This document shows, piece by piece, positions 52,044-60,849 of a stretch of 64,000 bases of DNA. Origin of the DNA: CAZOBJ01 sp964577825 (GTDB lineage Bacteria > Planctomycetota > SZUA-567 > JAFGNG01); contig CAZOBJ010000002.1 of assembly GCA_964577825.1 (NCBI GenBank), forward strand, positions 10,902-74,901, in the 5' to 3' direction. A model generated the notes under the pieces. The model saw only the letters and a program-made list of their open reading frames with translations, was not told where the DNA came from and searched no databases. A program made the position numbers and the translations under genes. Positions within the stretch are counted from its first letter, which is position 1; each line of letters opens with the position of its first letter.

Positions 52044-53417
52044 TCAAGCGCTCTCGCGCTTGCGCGGCTCCTCTTCCTCGTCCTCGTCCTCCGCCTCGGC
52101 CGAGGGCTCGGGGGCCTGGTCGGCCTCCTCGGTCTCCTCGACCAGGGGGAACCGGTCCGCGCGCTTCTCCCGGAACGCGGGCCAGCCCTCGCGGACCATG
52201 TCCTCGTCCACGACCACCTCCACCGGCTTGCGCAGCCGGGGCAGGTCGAACATGAGGTCCACCATCACGTCTTCCACGATCGCGCGCAGAGCCCGGGCGC
52301 CGGTTTTCTTCTCCTGGGCGCGGCGGGCGATGATGCGCAGGGCCTCGTCGGTGAACGAGAGCTCGGCCTCGTCCATGTCGAACAGGCGCCCGTACTGGCG
52401 CACGAGCGCGTTGCGCGGTTCGAGCAGCACCCGCACCAGGGCGTCCTCGTCCAGGGGATCGATGGAAGCCATCACCGGCACGCGGCCGATGAACTCCGGG
52501 ATCATGCCGAACTCGAGCAGGTCGTCGGTATCCACCTGGGCGAGCAGGCGCGAGAGCTCCTCCTCTTGGGTGACGTCCTCGCGGTGGAACCCGATGGACT
52601 TGCCGCCCACCCGGCGGGCCACGATCTCGTCGATGCCGTCGAACCCCCCGCCGCAGATGAACAGGATGTGCGAGGTGTCGATCTGGATGTAGCGCTGCTC
52701 GGGGTGCTTGCGCCCGCCCTGCGGGGGCACGTTGCACACCGTGCCCTCGAGCATCTTCAACAATGCCTGCTGCACACCCTCGCCGGACACGTCGCGGGTG
52801 ATGGACACGTTTTGAGTGCGCTTGCCGATCTTGTCGATCTCGTCCACGTAGATGATGCCCCGCTCGGCGCGCTTCACGTCCCCGTCCGCGGCCTGGATGA
52901 GCCGCAGCAGGATGTTCTCCACGTCCTCGCCCACGTATCCGGCCTCGGTCAGCGTCGTGGCGTCCGCGATGGCGAAGGGCACGCCCACGGTCTTGGCCAG
53001 CACGCGGGCCATCAGGGTCTTGCCACACCCGGACGGCCCGATGAGCAGGACGTTGGACTTGTCCAGCTCCACGTCGCTGGCGCTCAGGGCCGAGTGGAGC
53101 CGCTTGTAGTGGTTGTGCACGGCCACGGCCAGGATGCGCTTGGCCCGCTCCTGGCCGATCACGTACGCGTCCAGGTCCTTCTTGATCTTGGCGGGCGTGG
53201 GCACCTCTTCGGCCTTGAGCTCCTGCTCGGCCTCGCGCAGGTCCTCCTGCTCCAGGATGGAGTTGCACAGGGTCACGCAGTCGTTGCAGATGTACACGCC
53301 TTCCTGGCCCGCGATCAGGCGCTTGACCACGTCGTAGGAGCGCCCGCAGAAGGTGCACCGCTCCTGGGTGCGCCCGCCCTGGCCGCCCTTATTCGGTGTC
53401 CGGCTGCCCTTGGCCAT
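52044..53417 (-). CDS. clpX: ATP-dependent Clp protease ATPase subunit ClpX
   Basis: A 457-residue AAA+ unfoldase that feeds ClpP. The zinc-binding domain has C21, C24, C44 and C47; Walker A is GPSGCGKT, Walker [11 protein letters not shown], and the pore loop region follows GYVGEDVEN. The IGF loop that docks ClpP appears as SIGFHRED (about 275). The C terminus has an acidic extension ([13 protein letters not shown]) of about 35 residues beyond the family core. It is preceded by GGAGG and lies 36 bases after clpP. The stop is followed after 3 bases by the SRP RNA. Confidence 0.97.
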   Translation of the reverse strand: MAKGSRTPNKGGQGGRTQERCTFCGRSYDVVKRLIAGQEGVYICNDCVTLCNSILEQEDLREAEQELKAEEVPTPAKIKKDLDAYVIGQERAKRILAVAVHNHYKRLHSALSASDVELDKSNVLLIGPSGCGKTLMARVLAKTVGVPFAIADATTLTEAGYVGEDVENILLRLIQAADGDVKRAERGIIYVDEIDKIGKRTQNVSITRDVSGEGVQQALLKMLEGTVCNVPPQGGRKHPEQRYIQIDTSHILFICGGGFDGIDEIVARRVGGKSIGFHREDVTQEEELSRLLAQVDTDDLLEFGMIPEFIGRVPVMASIDPLDEDALVRVLLEPRNALVRQYGRLFDMDEAELSFTDEALRIIARRAQEKKTGARALRAIVEDVMVDLMFDLPRLRKPVEVVVDEDMVREGWPAFREKRADRFPLVEETEEADQAPEPSAEAEDEDEEEEPRKRESA

Positions 53418-53453
53418 GATCGTCCTCCGCTCAGCGGCACGGCCGCGCCGCGC

Positions 53454-54071
53454 TCAGGAGTCCTTGTCGCCCTCGCTCGGCGGCGTGGGCACGGTCTCGA
53501 GCACGGTGTCGATGAGCCCGTATTCCTTGGCCTCCTCCGGGCCCATGAAGAAGTCCCGGTCCGCGTCCTTGGCGATGCGGTCCTCGGGCTGGCCCGAATG
53601 GTGGGCCACGATCTCGTTGATGCGCTTCTTGAGCCGGTCGATCTCCTTGGCCTGGATGTGGATGTCCGAGGCCGAGCCCTCGGTCCCGCCCCAGGGCTGG
53701 TGGAGCATGATCCGGCTGTTGGGCAGGGCGTACCGGTGGCCCTTGGTGCCCGCGGTCAACAGCACCGCGCCCATGCTCGAGCACTGCCCGATGCAGTAGG
53801 TGGCGATCGGGTTGGGCAGGTACTGCATGGTGTCGTAGATGGCCAGGCCCGCGGTGATGCTGCCGCCCGGGGTGTTCAGGTAGATGCTGATCTCGGCCTC
53901 CTTCTTCTCCAGGTTGCAGAACAGCATCTGGGCGATGACCGTGTTGGCCACGTCGTCGCTGACCGGCCCCCCGATGAAGATGATCCGGTCCTTGAGCAGG
54001 CGGCTGTAGATGTCGTAGCTGCGCTCGCCGCGCGCGGTGCGCTCCACGACGAAGGGAATGAGCGGGCTCAT
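53454..54071 (-). CDS. clpP: ATP-dependent Clp protease proteolytic subunit ClpP
   Basis: A 205-residue serine protease with catalytic S99 ([11 protein letters not shown]), H124 (MLHQPWGG) and D173. Two details differ from most ClpP: the usual AASMG is CSSMG. The N-terminal loop and the hydrophobic handle are standard length. It degrades substrates with ClpX in the cytoplasm. AAGGAG lies 6 bases before the ATG. It stands between tig and clpX, the classical order. Confidence 0.97.
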   Translation of the reverse strand: MSPLIPFVVERTARGERSYDIYSRLLKDRIIFIGGPVSDDVANTVIAQMLFCNLEKKEAEISIYLNTPGGSITAGLAIYDTMQYLPNPIATYCIGQCSSMGAVLLTAGTKGHRYALPNSRIMLHQPWGGTEGSASDIHIQAKEIDRLKKRINEIVAHHSGQPEDRIAKDADRDFFMGPEEAKEYGLIDTVLETVPTPPSEGDKDS

Positions 54072-54140
54072 GCAAGTCTCCTTATCGCGCGTCCCGGGCG
54101 GATCCTGCGGCTGCGCGCCCGGCCCGGGCGCTGTGTACGT

Positions 54141-55547
54141 CTAGCTCTCCTTCTTTTCGTCCTGTTTCTTCGCGTCCTTTGACCGCTTCTTGGAACGGCG
54201 CCGCTTCTTCGGCTCCCGGGCCGGGGCGGCCTCGGGCTCTTCGTCGGTCTCGGCGGGGGCCTCTTCGCGCCGGATCTGCGCGGCCCCGAGCACGAGCTCG
54301 GTGACCTTCATATCGCGGATCTCCCGGCGCACGGCCTCCATGCCGTCCTGTTCCTCGATGCGCTTGGCCATCTTCGCGGGCGTGGTGCGGTAATGCTGGG
54401 CGAGCCGGGCCACCTGGCTCTGCACCTCCTGGTCGGTGACCTCCACGCCCTCCTTGTCCGCGACCGCGTCGAACAGGATCATCCGGCGGATCGACCGCTG
54501 TGCGCCCTCGCGGCTGGCGGACGCAAGCTCATCGCGGCGCTCCTCCAAGACCTGGGTGGGCATGCCCAGCCGCGCGAGCTCGGCCTGGTGGCGCGAGAGG
54601 CTCGCCTCGGCCTGCCGGTCGACGAGCGCCTGGGGCACCTCGAACGTGTTCGCCTCCAAAAGCTTGTCGAGCATCTGGCGCTCCAGGTCCTCGCGCGCGG
54701 ACTGGCGCCGCTCGGATTCGAGGGACTCGCGCAGCCGTTCGCGCAGGGCCGCCGCGTCCGCCACGCCCAGGCGCTTGGCGAACGCGTCGTCCGCGTCCGG
54801 GACCCGGGTGCGCAGGACCCGCGCCACGGACACCGTGGCCGTGGCCGGCTTGCCGCGCAGGTCCTCGCGCGGGTGGTCGTCGGACAGGGGGAACTCCATG
54901 GTACGCGTCTCGCCCGGCTTGACGCCGCCCAGCGCCTTGACGAGGTCGCCCGCCTCCATGCCGAACAGGGTGGTCCCTTCCACGCGCAGGGCGCGCTCCT
55001 CCTCGTGGAAGAGCTCCTCCTCGCCTACGCGCAGCGCCACCTCGCCCTCGACGAGGTCGCCCTCCTGGGCCGGCTCGTCCACGGGCACGTGGTCGGCGAA
55101 CCGCTCGCGCAGCTCGTCCAGGCGCGCCTGCACCTCCTCGTCGGCCACCGGCACCACGCGCTCGGTGAGCTCCAGGCCCTTGTAGTCGCTCAACTCGAAC
55201 TCGGGGCGCACGTCCAGCTCCGCGCTGAACCGGAACGGCTCGCCCCGCTCGCACGCGATTTCTCGCTCGTCCATCCGGGGCATGCCCAGTGGCGAGAGGG
55301 ACTGCTTCTGCACCGCCTCGGCCAGGCCGCGGCGGAACAGCCGGTCGCGCACCTCGTCGCGCACCGCGCCCAGGAACCGGCGCTCGAGCACCCTGCGCGG
55401 CACCCGGCCGCGACGAAACCCGGGCACCTGCGCCACGGTGCTCACCTCGCGGAACGACTCTTCGAACGCGGCGTCCACCTCGCCCGGGTCCATCTCCACG
55501 GACAGGCGCTTGCGGCACGGCGCAACGTCTTCGACCTGCACGTCCAT
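54141..55547 (-). CDS. tig: Trigger factor (ribosome-associated chaperone)
   Basis: A 468-residue chaperone and prolyl isomerase. The ribosome-docking loop GFRRGRVPRRVLERRF is at about 45-60. A shortened or diverged FKBP-type domain follows (about 155-240, with EGDLVEGEV and FGMEAGDLVKAL), then the helical arms (about 265-430). The last 30 residues are a Lys/Arg-rich tail (KKRRRSKKRSKDAKKQDEKK), not a normal part of the family and perhaps RNA-binding. ATG 55547 follows AGAGGA; an in-frame extension upstream is mostly leader. It is the first gene of tig-clpP-clpX. Confidence 0.94.
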   Translation of the reverse strand: MDVQVEDVAPCRKRLSVEMDPGEVDAAFEESFREVSTVAQVPGFRRGRVPRRVLERRFLGAVRDEVRDRLFRRGLAEAVQKQSLSPLGMPRMDEREIACERGEPFRFSAELDVRPEFELSDYKGLELTERVVPVADEEVQARLDELRERFADHVPVDEPAQEGDLVEGEVALRVGEEELFHEEERALRVEGTTLFGMEAGDLVKALGGVKPGETRTMEFPLSDDHPREDLRGKPATATVSVARVLRTRVPDADDAFAKRLGVADAAALRERLRESLESERRQSAREDLERQMLDKLLEANTFEVPQALVDRQAEASLSRHQAELARLGMPTQVLEERRDELASASREGAQRSIRRMILFDAVADKEGVEVTDQEVQSQVARLAQHYRTTPAKMAKRIEEQDGMEAVRREIRDMKVTELVLGAAQIRREEAPAETDEEPEAAPAREPKKRRRSKKRSKDAKKQDEKKES

Positions 55548-55740
55548 CGGTGTCCTCTGGCGTCTGTAGCCTGTATATCGCGTTCGGCCGGCATCGCCCG
55601 TGGGCCCGGCCCTGAAAGGGAACGGGATGCCGGCCTCCACGGGCGGCATCCCGCCGGCGACGTCCTGACGCGCGCATCCGCGGCGCGAGCGCTCTACGCA
55701 CCCGCGCATCCTGCGACCTGCGCGCCTCTTCCGTATCCGC

Positions 55741-55768
55741 ATTCTAATTGCACGGCAAGACCTGTCAA
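55741..55768 (-). promoter_or_regulatory. Promoter of the tig-clpP-clpX operon
   Basis: On the minus strand TTGACA (55768-55763), 16 bases, TAGAAT (55746-55741). The -35 is perfect and the -10 has five of six matches. The start near 55734 leaves a leader of about 187 bases before tig. Confidence 0.65.
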
Positions 55769-55805
55769 GGGCTTTCGGCGCCCCGCAGGCGCGCTGCGCG
55801 GCCGA

Positions 55806-55834
55806 TTGACACCCGCCCCGCCCGGCGCTACCAT
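55806..55834 (+). promoter_or_regulatory. Promoter of the truA-cvpA operon
   Basis: TTGACA (55806-55811), 17 bases, TACCAT (55829-55834). The start near 55841 gives a short leader of about 24 bases before the GTG start at 55865 with its AAGGGGGG ribosome site. Confidence 0.6.
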
Positions 55835-55864
55835 GCGCGCGCCCGAACGGCAAGGGGGGCGGCG

Positions 55865-56599
55865 GTGCGCACGATCAAGCTGGTGATCGAGTACGACGGC
55901 ACGGCCTACTGCGGGTGGCAGGTCCAGCCGCACTGTCCCAGCGTGCAGGCGCGCCTCGAGCAGGCCGTCGCGGACCTGACCGGGGAGCGAGCGCGCGTGC
56001 ACGGCGCCAGCCGCACGGACAGCGGCGTGCATGCCATGGGCCAGGTGGCGCACTTCCATACCGCGTCGGCCATTCCGGGCGCGCAGTTCGCCCGGGCGCT
56101 CAACGCCCACCTGCCCCGCGACATCTCGGTGCGAAGCTCCGAGGACGCGGCCGATGATTTCCACGCGCGGTTCCACGCCCGCGCGAAATTGTACCACTAT
56201 CTCGTCGAGAACGCGCGCACCCGGCCGGTCCTGGACCGCCACCGGGTGTGGTGGGTCTCCTGGCCCCTGGATACGGACGCGCTGGAGAAGGCCGCAGAGC
56301 TCCTCGTGGGCACGCACGACTTCACGAGCCTGGCCGACGCGGGCCGCGCGGGCGAGGAGAACGTGCGCACCGTGCACTGCGCAACCTGGTCCCGCGCGGG
56401 GCGGCGGCTCACCTTCGCGATTGCGGGCAACGGGTTTCTGCATAAAATGGTCCGCTGCGTAGTGGGTACGCTCCTGGAGGTGGGCCGGGGCGCCCGGCCC
56501 CCGGAGTGGATCGCGCAGGTGCTCGCGGCCCGGGACCGCACCGCGGCCGGGCCCACGGCCCCGCCCCACGGCCTGCACCTCGTCCGCGTGGACTACTGA
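55865..56599 (+). CDS. truA: tRNA pseudouridine(38-40) synthase TruA
   Basis: A 244-residue enzyme that converts uridines 38-40 of the anticodon arm to pseudouridine. The catalytic Asp is D52 in ASRTDSGVHA; YDGTAYCGWQ opens the fold, and FLHKMVRCVVGTLLEVG is the typical C-terminal motif. The start is GTG 55865, with AAGGGGGG 8 bases upstream and a strong promoter above it; no ATG fits. cvpA follows 22 bases downstream. Confidence 0.95.
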   Translation: MRTIKLVIEYDGTAYCGWQVQPHCPSVQARLEQAVADLTGERARVHGASRTDSGVHAMGQVAHFHTASAIPGAQFARALNAHLPRDISVRSSEDAADDFHARFHARAKLYHYLVENARTRPVLDRHRVWWVSWPLDTDALEKAAELLVGTHDFTSLADAGRAGEENVRTVHCATWSRAGRRLTFAIAGNGFLHKMVRCVVGTLLEVGRGARPPEWIAQVLAARDRTAAGPTAPPHGLHLVRVDY

Positions 56600-56621
56600 C
56601 CCCGGGCGGACAGGACACAAG

Positions 56622-57299
56622 ATGGAAGAGTCGACCACCGTGGTGCAACTGAATTGGGTGGACGCAGCGACCCTGGGAGCCATTGTCCTGGGGCTGATCG
56701 CCGGGCTCATGAGCGGGTTCTTCACCCAGTTCGCCGGGCTCCTGTGCCTGGCCGCGGGCCTGGCCGCGACCATGCTCGCCGGGGAGGTCGCCGCCCAGGT
56801 TCTGGGCCAATGGGTGGCCCAGCCGTCCGTGGCGCGCTTCCTCGCGGACCTCGTCCTGTTCGTGGCCGCCGCGACCCTGATGCGCCTGGGGCTCCTGGCG
56901 GTCAACCTCCTCTTTCGCAAGGAACACCGCGTCACCGGCGCCGACACCCTCAGCGGCGCGGTGTTCGGCGCCATCAAGGCCGTGCTGTTGTGCGCCATCC
57001 TGATCGTGTTCGCGGGAAGCGGAGACGTGCCCGTGCTCAGCACCGCGGTGCAGAGCTCCTACTCCGGCAGCGCCGTGCTCGCGGTCACGGGCGCCCTGTC
57101 CGACTGGGCCGACCGCAGCGACGTGCACCCGCCCACCCCCGAGGAGGCGGAGGCCATGCTCGAACGGCTGCGCCGCCAGGTCGAGGAAGGGCTCCAGGAG
57201 GAAGGCGCCGAGTCCGAAGACGGCGAGGAGGACGAGGCCCCGGACGACGAGTCTACCGACGGCCCCGTCCTGCCCCCGAGCGGCTATGAGGAGCCCTAG
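56622..57299 (+). CDS. cvpA: CvpA family membrane protein
   Basis: The 225-residue protein has four hydrophobic helices (about 15-33, 37-58, 68-95 and 112-130) with the family signature in the second half, GAVFGAIKAVLLCAILIV. CvpA proteins are linked to envelope maintenance and, in E. coli, colicin V production; their activity is not settled. Residues about 165-225 are a cytoplasmic Glu/Asp/Pro-rich tail, longer than usual. It begins 22 bases after truA. Confidence 0.85.
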   Translation: MEESTTVVQLNWVDAATLGAIVLGLIAGLMSGFFTQFAGLLCLAAGLAATMLAGEVAAQVLGQWVAQPSVARFLADLVLFVAAATLMRLGLLAVNLLFRKEHRVTGADTLSGAVFGAIKAVLLCAILIVFAGSGDVPVLSTAVQSSYSGSAVLAVTGALSDWADRSDVHPPTPEEAEAMLERLRRQVEEGLQEEGAESEDGEEDEAPDDESTDGPVLPPSGYEEP

Positions 57300-57378
57300 G
57301 CCCGGCCGCGCCCGTTCGCAGCCGGTCCGCTCCCAAGCCCGCGCCCGGCCGCGGGCAGGACCAGAGGGGGACGCGACG

Positions 57379-58281
57379 ATGCCCGTGTCCAGCGGACTGC
57401 CCGGGGTGGGCGAAGAGGACGTCGCGTTCGCGCGCGACGGGCTCACGCTTCGCGGCACCCTGGCCCTGCCCGAGCAGGGGCCCGCGCACGGCGCGGTCGT
57501 CACGATCCACGGATGGGCGGCCACGCGCACCGGGCCGCACCGGCTGTTCGTGACCCTGGGCCGGGAGCTCGCCGCCCGGGACGTGGCCGCGCTTCGCTTC
57601 GACCTGTCCGGCCGCGGCACGAGCGACGGGGCCGCGCGCGCCACGAGCCTGGACCACATGATCGCGGACACGCACGCGGCCGCGGACTTTCTGTGCGCGC
57701 GCACGGGCCTGGCGCGGGTCACGTTCGTGGGCCTGTGCTCGGGCGGCAACGTGGCCATCGGCGCGGCCGCACAGCGCCCGGACCGCACGGGGGGCGTGGT
57801 GTGCCTGTCCACTCTGCCCTTCGCCCCGCCCACGGCCCGCCAGGCCCGGCGCAAGGCCGCGGGATACCTGGCCGGGTACGCGCGCAAGGCCCTGAGCCTG
57901 CGCACGTGGCGGCGGCTCCTGCGCGGCGAGGTGAGCCTGCGCGGGGTGGGCCGCACCGTGGGCGGCGCGCTCGCGGAGGCCCCGGACCTGCGCCGCCTGC
58001 GCGACTCGGCCCACGACCTGATGGCGGCGTTTGCCCGGTTGCGCGCGCCGGTGCTGTTCGTGTACGGTGGGGCCGATCCGGAAGGCGCGCAGGCCCGCGA
58101 GCACTATCAGGCCTTCTGCACCGCGCAGGGCGTGCCCACGCGGTTCGAGGCGGTGCCCGGCGCGAACCACAACTTCTACGCGGTGCGCTGGTCCGAGGAT
58201 CTGCGCTCTCGCGTGCGCGCATTCGTGGACCAGGTGTCCGTGCTCCCGGCCCCGCGTTCCCTGGCGATCGAGGCCACCTAG
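57379..58281 (+). CDS. Alpha/beta hydrolase with a cysteine at the nucleophile position
   Basis: A 300-residue alpha/beta hydrolase. The oxyanion HGWAATR loop is at about 44-50 and the nucleophile elbow reads GLCSGGN, so position C120 replaces the usual serine of G-x-S-x-G. The acid is likely D in GGADPEG and the base H in GANHNF near the C terminus. Dienelactone hydrolases and some exosortase-associated hydrolases also use Cys here. No signal peptide is seen. An AGAGGGGG site precedes ATG 57379. Substrate is unknown. It lies about 80 bases after cvpA and 57 before the dehydrogenase-like gene. Confidence 0.8.
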   Translation: MPVSSGLPGVGEEDVAFARDGLTLRGTLALPEQGPAHGAVVTIHGWAATRTGPHRLFVTLGRELAARDVAALRFDLSGRGTSDGAARATSLDHMIADTHAAADFLCARTGLARVTFVGLCSGGNVAIGAAAQRPDRTGGVVCLSTLPFAPPTARQARRKAAGYLAGYARKALSLRTWRRLLRGEVSLRGVGRTVGGALAEAPDLRRLRDSAHDLMAAFARLRAPVLFVYGGADPEGAQAREHYQAFCTAQGVPTRFEAVPGANHNFYAVRWSEDLRSRVRAFVDQVSVLPAPRSLAIEAT

Positions 58282-58337
58282 TCCGGCGGCCGGCCCAAGG
58301 ACGACCATCCGCAACGCACCCAGCCAAGGAGACCCCC

Positions 58338-60056
58338 ATGGCCGACAAGATCGAGCAGTACAAGGCCGCCGACGCGCCCCTGCCCTCGTCGTACCTGTCC
58401 TGGGACCTGTTCGGCGCGGGCATCGAGCACCTGGGCCGCGCCGGCAAGCCCGTGCGCCTGCCCCTGCGCCCGCCGCGCGACGACGAGGTGCTCTTGCGCG
58501 TGGACGCGATCGGGCTGTGCTTCTCGGACACCAAGCTCATCTGGGCCGGGCCCGAGCACCCGCGCATCCGCGGCCGCGACCTGGAGAGCGATCCCACCGT
58601 GCCCGGGCACGAGCCGAGCCTGACCGTGGTGGCCGTGGGCCGGGACTGGCGCGAACGGTTCCGAGTCGGCGAGCGATATCTCGTGCAGGCCGACGTGTAC
58701 GTAAACGGCGAGCAGAAGGCCTACGGCTATGTGCAGCGCGGGGCCCTGGCCCAGTACACCTACGCCGGGCCGTGGCTGTTGGACGGGGACGAGGGCTGTT
58801 ATCTCTTGCCCCTGCAGCCGAGCACGGGGTACGCCCAGGCCGCGCTCGTGGAGCCGTACACCTGCGTGGAGGCTGCGTACCGGATTCCGCAGCGCACGCA
58901 CACGGCCGCCGGCGGACGGATGCTCGTCGTGGCCGCGCCGGGCGCACAGCCCGCGGACCTGGCCGGGGTCTTCCCACAGGGCGGACCGAGCCTGATCGCG
59001 GCCCTGGGCGATGCAAAGGTGCACAACGCGCCCGCGGACCTTGCTCCGGTCCTGGACGGTGGGGCCAACCCGGACGCGGTCGCCCGAGCCAAGGACCGGC
59101 ACACGGACGGGCAGGGGTTCGACGACATTCTGCTCCTGGGCGCGCCGGACGAAAACCTCGCGCGCGCCTGCGACGAAGCGCTCGCCGCGGGCGGGGTCCT
59201 GTGCCTCTTGGGCGAGCCGCCCGAGGCGCCCGTGGACGTGGGCCGGGTCCATTACCACGCCACCCGGCACGTGGGCGCGCGGGGCGGCCCGGTGGCCGAG
59301 GCCTACTGCGCGAACACGCGCCAGGACCTCGCGCCCGGGGGCGCGGCCTGGATGGTGGGCGCCGCGGGCCCCATGGGCCAGATGCACGTGCAGCGCGCCC
59401 TGGAAGCGGGCGACCCGCCGGCGAAGCTGTTGTGCACCGACCTCTCCGACGAGCGCAACGCGGCCCTTGCCGCCCGGTACGCGCAGGCCGCAGGCGAGCG
59501 CGGGGTGGAGCTCGTCATCCGCAACCCGGCCGAGGCCGGGGACTTCGACGCCGAGGTGCGCGCGTTCGCGCCCCAGGGATTCGACGACATCGTGATCATG
59601 GCCCCGGCGGCCAGCGTAGTGGAGCAGTCCGCCGCGCACCTCGCCCCGGGCGCGATGCTCAATGTATTCGCCGGGGTCAAGCCCGGCACCCTCGCGCGCC
59701 TGCCCCTGTCCTTGTTCGCGGACAAGCACGTGCGGTGCGTGGGCTCGTCCGGGTCCCGGCTCGAGGACATCCGCGAGACCCTGCGCAAGACCGAGGCGGA
59801 CGAGATGAACACGAACTTCAGCCTCGCCGCGCTCGGGGACGTGTACCAGGCCTGGCAGGGCATGCAGTGCGTCAAGCAAGGCACCTACCCGGGCAAGATC
59901 GTGCTCTTCCCGCACCTTGCGGACCTGGGGCTCCAGCCGCTCGCCGACCTCGCCCGGTCCTGCCCGGCCGCGCACGCGGCCCTGGGGCCCGGCGGGTCGT
60001 GGACCGTGGACGCGGAGCGGGCGCTCTTCGCCGACCGGCTGCCCGACCAGGCCTAG
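58338..60056 (+). CDS. Large zinc-type alcohol dehydrogenase-like protein (572 residues)
   Basis: The N-terminal 200 residues are a medium-chain dehydrogenase catalytic domain: GLCFSDTK (C61, zinc ligand), PGHEPSLTVV (H91, E92) and a conserved GEGCYLLP-type stretch (DEGCYLLPLQ). After this come two Rossmann-like segments: a first with LVVAAPGAQ and no clear glycine fingerprint (about 195-330), and a second with MVGAAGPMGQMHVQRAL (about 345-362). Typical members of the dehydrogenase superfamily have 340-400 residues and one Rossmann fold, so this is a long variant similar to sorbose-phosphate-reductase-like proteins. Substrate is unknown. AAGGAG precedes ATG 58338. Confidence 0.75.
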   Translation: MADKIEQYKAADAPLPSSYLSWDLFGAGIEHLGRAGKPVRLPLRPPRDDEVLLRVDAIGLCFSDTKLIWAGPEHPRIRGRDLESDPTVPGHEPSLTVVAVGRDWRERFRVGERYLVQADVYVNGEQKAYGYVQRGALAQYTYAGPWLLDGDEGCYLLPLQPSTGYAQAALVEPYTCVEAAYRIPQRTHTAAGGRMLVVAAPGAQPADLAGVFPQGGPSLIAALGDAKVHNAPADLAPVLDGGANPDAVARAKDRHTDGQGFDDILLLGAPDENLARACDEALAAGGVLCLLGEPPEAPVDVGRVHYHATRHVGARGGPVAEAYCANTRQDLAPGGAAWMVGAAGPMGQMHVQRALEAGDPPAKLLCTDLSDERNAALAARYAQAAGERGVELVIRNPAEAGDFDAEVRAFAPQGFDDIVIMAPAASVVEQSAAHLAPGAMLNVFAGVKPGTLARLPLSLFADKHVRCVGSSGSRLEDIRETLRKTEADEMNTNFSLAALGDVYQAWQGMQCVKQGTYPGKIVLFPHLADLGLQPLADLARSCPAAHAALGPGGSWTVDAERALFADRLPDQA

Positions 60057-60078
60057 CGCCACGCGCGGTCATGCAAAC

Positions 60079-60105
60079 GGGGCCGACCTGAGATTGGCCG
60101 GCCCC
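60079..60105 (+). terminator. Bidirectional hairpin between convergent genes
   Basis: A 10-bp stem with one mismatch (60079-60088 with 60096-60105, GGGGCCGACC/GGCCGGCCCC) closes a 7-base loop. It lies between the dehydrogenase stop (60056) and the YugP stop (60139). There is no U-tract on either strand. Confidence 0.45.
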
Positions 60106-60138
60106 GGGCAGCCGATCGTTCGGTTGACAAGCGGCGCG

Positions 60139-60849
60139 CTACTCGTCGCCGCCGAGCATTCCCAGGCGCAGCGCCCAGTACAAGAGCTGCGCGAGCGCGG
60201 CCAGGGTGGCGGCCACATAGGTGAGCGCCGCGGCGTTTAGCACCTTGCTCGCGCCGTCCACCTCCTCGGCCCGGGACAGCACCCCGTTGCGCACGAGCGC
60301 GTCCTTGGCCCGGCTGGAGGCGTTGTACTCCACGGGCAGGGTGATGAACTGGAAGGCCACGATCGCCGCGAACAGCACGAGCCCCACCTTGGCCAGGCCC
60401 AGGGACCCGAACAGGATGCCCCCGATGATGATCGGCCACGCCAGCCAGCTGCCGATGCCCGCCACGGGCACCAGGGCGTTGCGCAGGCCCAGGAACGCAT
60501 AGGCATGGGCGTGCTGTAGGGCGTGCCCGGCCTCGTGGCACGCGATGCCCACCGCGGCCACGCTGGGGCTGCGGTACACCCCGGGCGAGAGCCGCAGCGT
60601 CCGGTCGCGCGGGTCGTAGTGGTCGGAGAGCCAGCCCTGGGTCTCCTCGACCTGTACGTCGTTGAGCCCCTCGCGGCGCAGCATCTCGCGCGCGGCCTGG
60701 GCGCCGGTGAGCCCGGCGCTGTTGGCCACGCGGCTGTAGTGGCCGTACGCGGCCTTCACCTTGAACTGCGCATAAATCGTGAACAGGATGGCCGGTCCCA
60801 GGAACAACCAGTAGACCGGATCGAACAGCGTAAACAAGCCCATCGGCAT
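60139..60849 (-). CDS. YugP-type membrane zinc protease
   Basis: A 236-residue protein of the Zn_peptidase_2 (YugP) family. HEAGHA (H105, E106, H109) is the gluzincin zinc motif. Hydrophobic stretches at about 8-28, 118-140, 148-172 and 205-228 place it in the membrane. Members are thought to be membrane proteases of unknown substrate. ATG 60849 has GAGGAAG 7 bases upstream; ATG 60843 is two codons later. It converges on the dehydrogenase gene. Confidence 0.88.
   Translation of the reverse strand: MPMGLFTLFDPVYWLFLGPAILFTIYAQFKVKAAYGHYSRVANSAGLTGAQAAREMLRREGLNDVQVEETQGWLSDHYDPRDRTLRLSPGVYRSPSVAAVGIACHEAGHALQHAHAYAFLGLRNALVPVAGIGSWLAWPIIIGGILFGSLGLAKVGLVLFAAIVAFQFITLPVEYNASSRAKDALVRNGVLSRAEEVDGASKVLNAAALTYVAATLAALAQLLYWALRLGMLGGDE

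Larger units (their letters stand above)
55548..55864. other. Divergent intergenic region between tig and truA
   Basis: No gene is seen in these 317 bases. It holds two strong promoters back to back (complement 55741-55768 and 55806-55834) and a tig leader of about 185 bases with a GGGATGCCGGC-type inverted repeat near 55625-55655. Confidence 0.75.
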
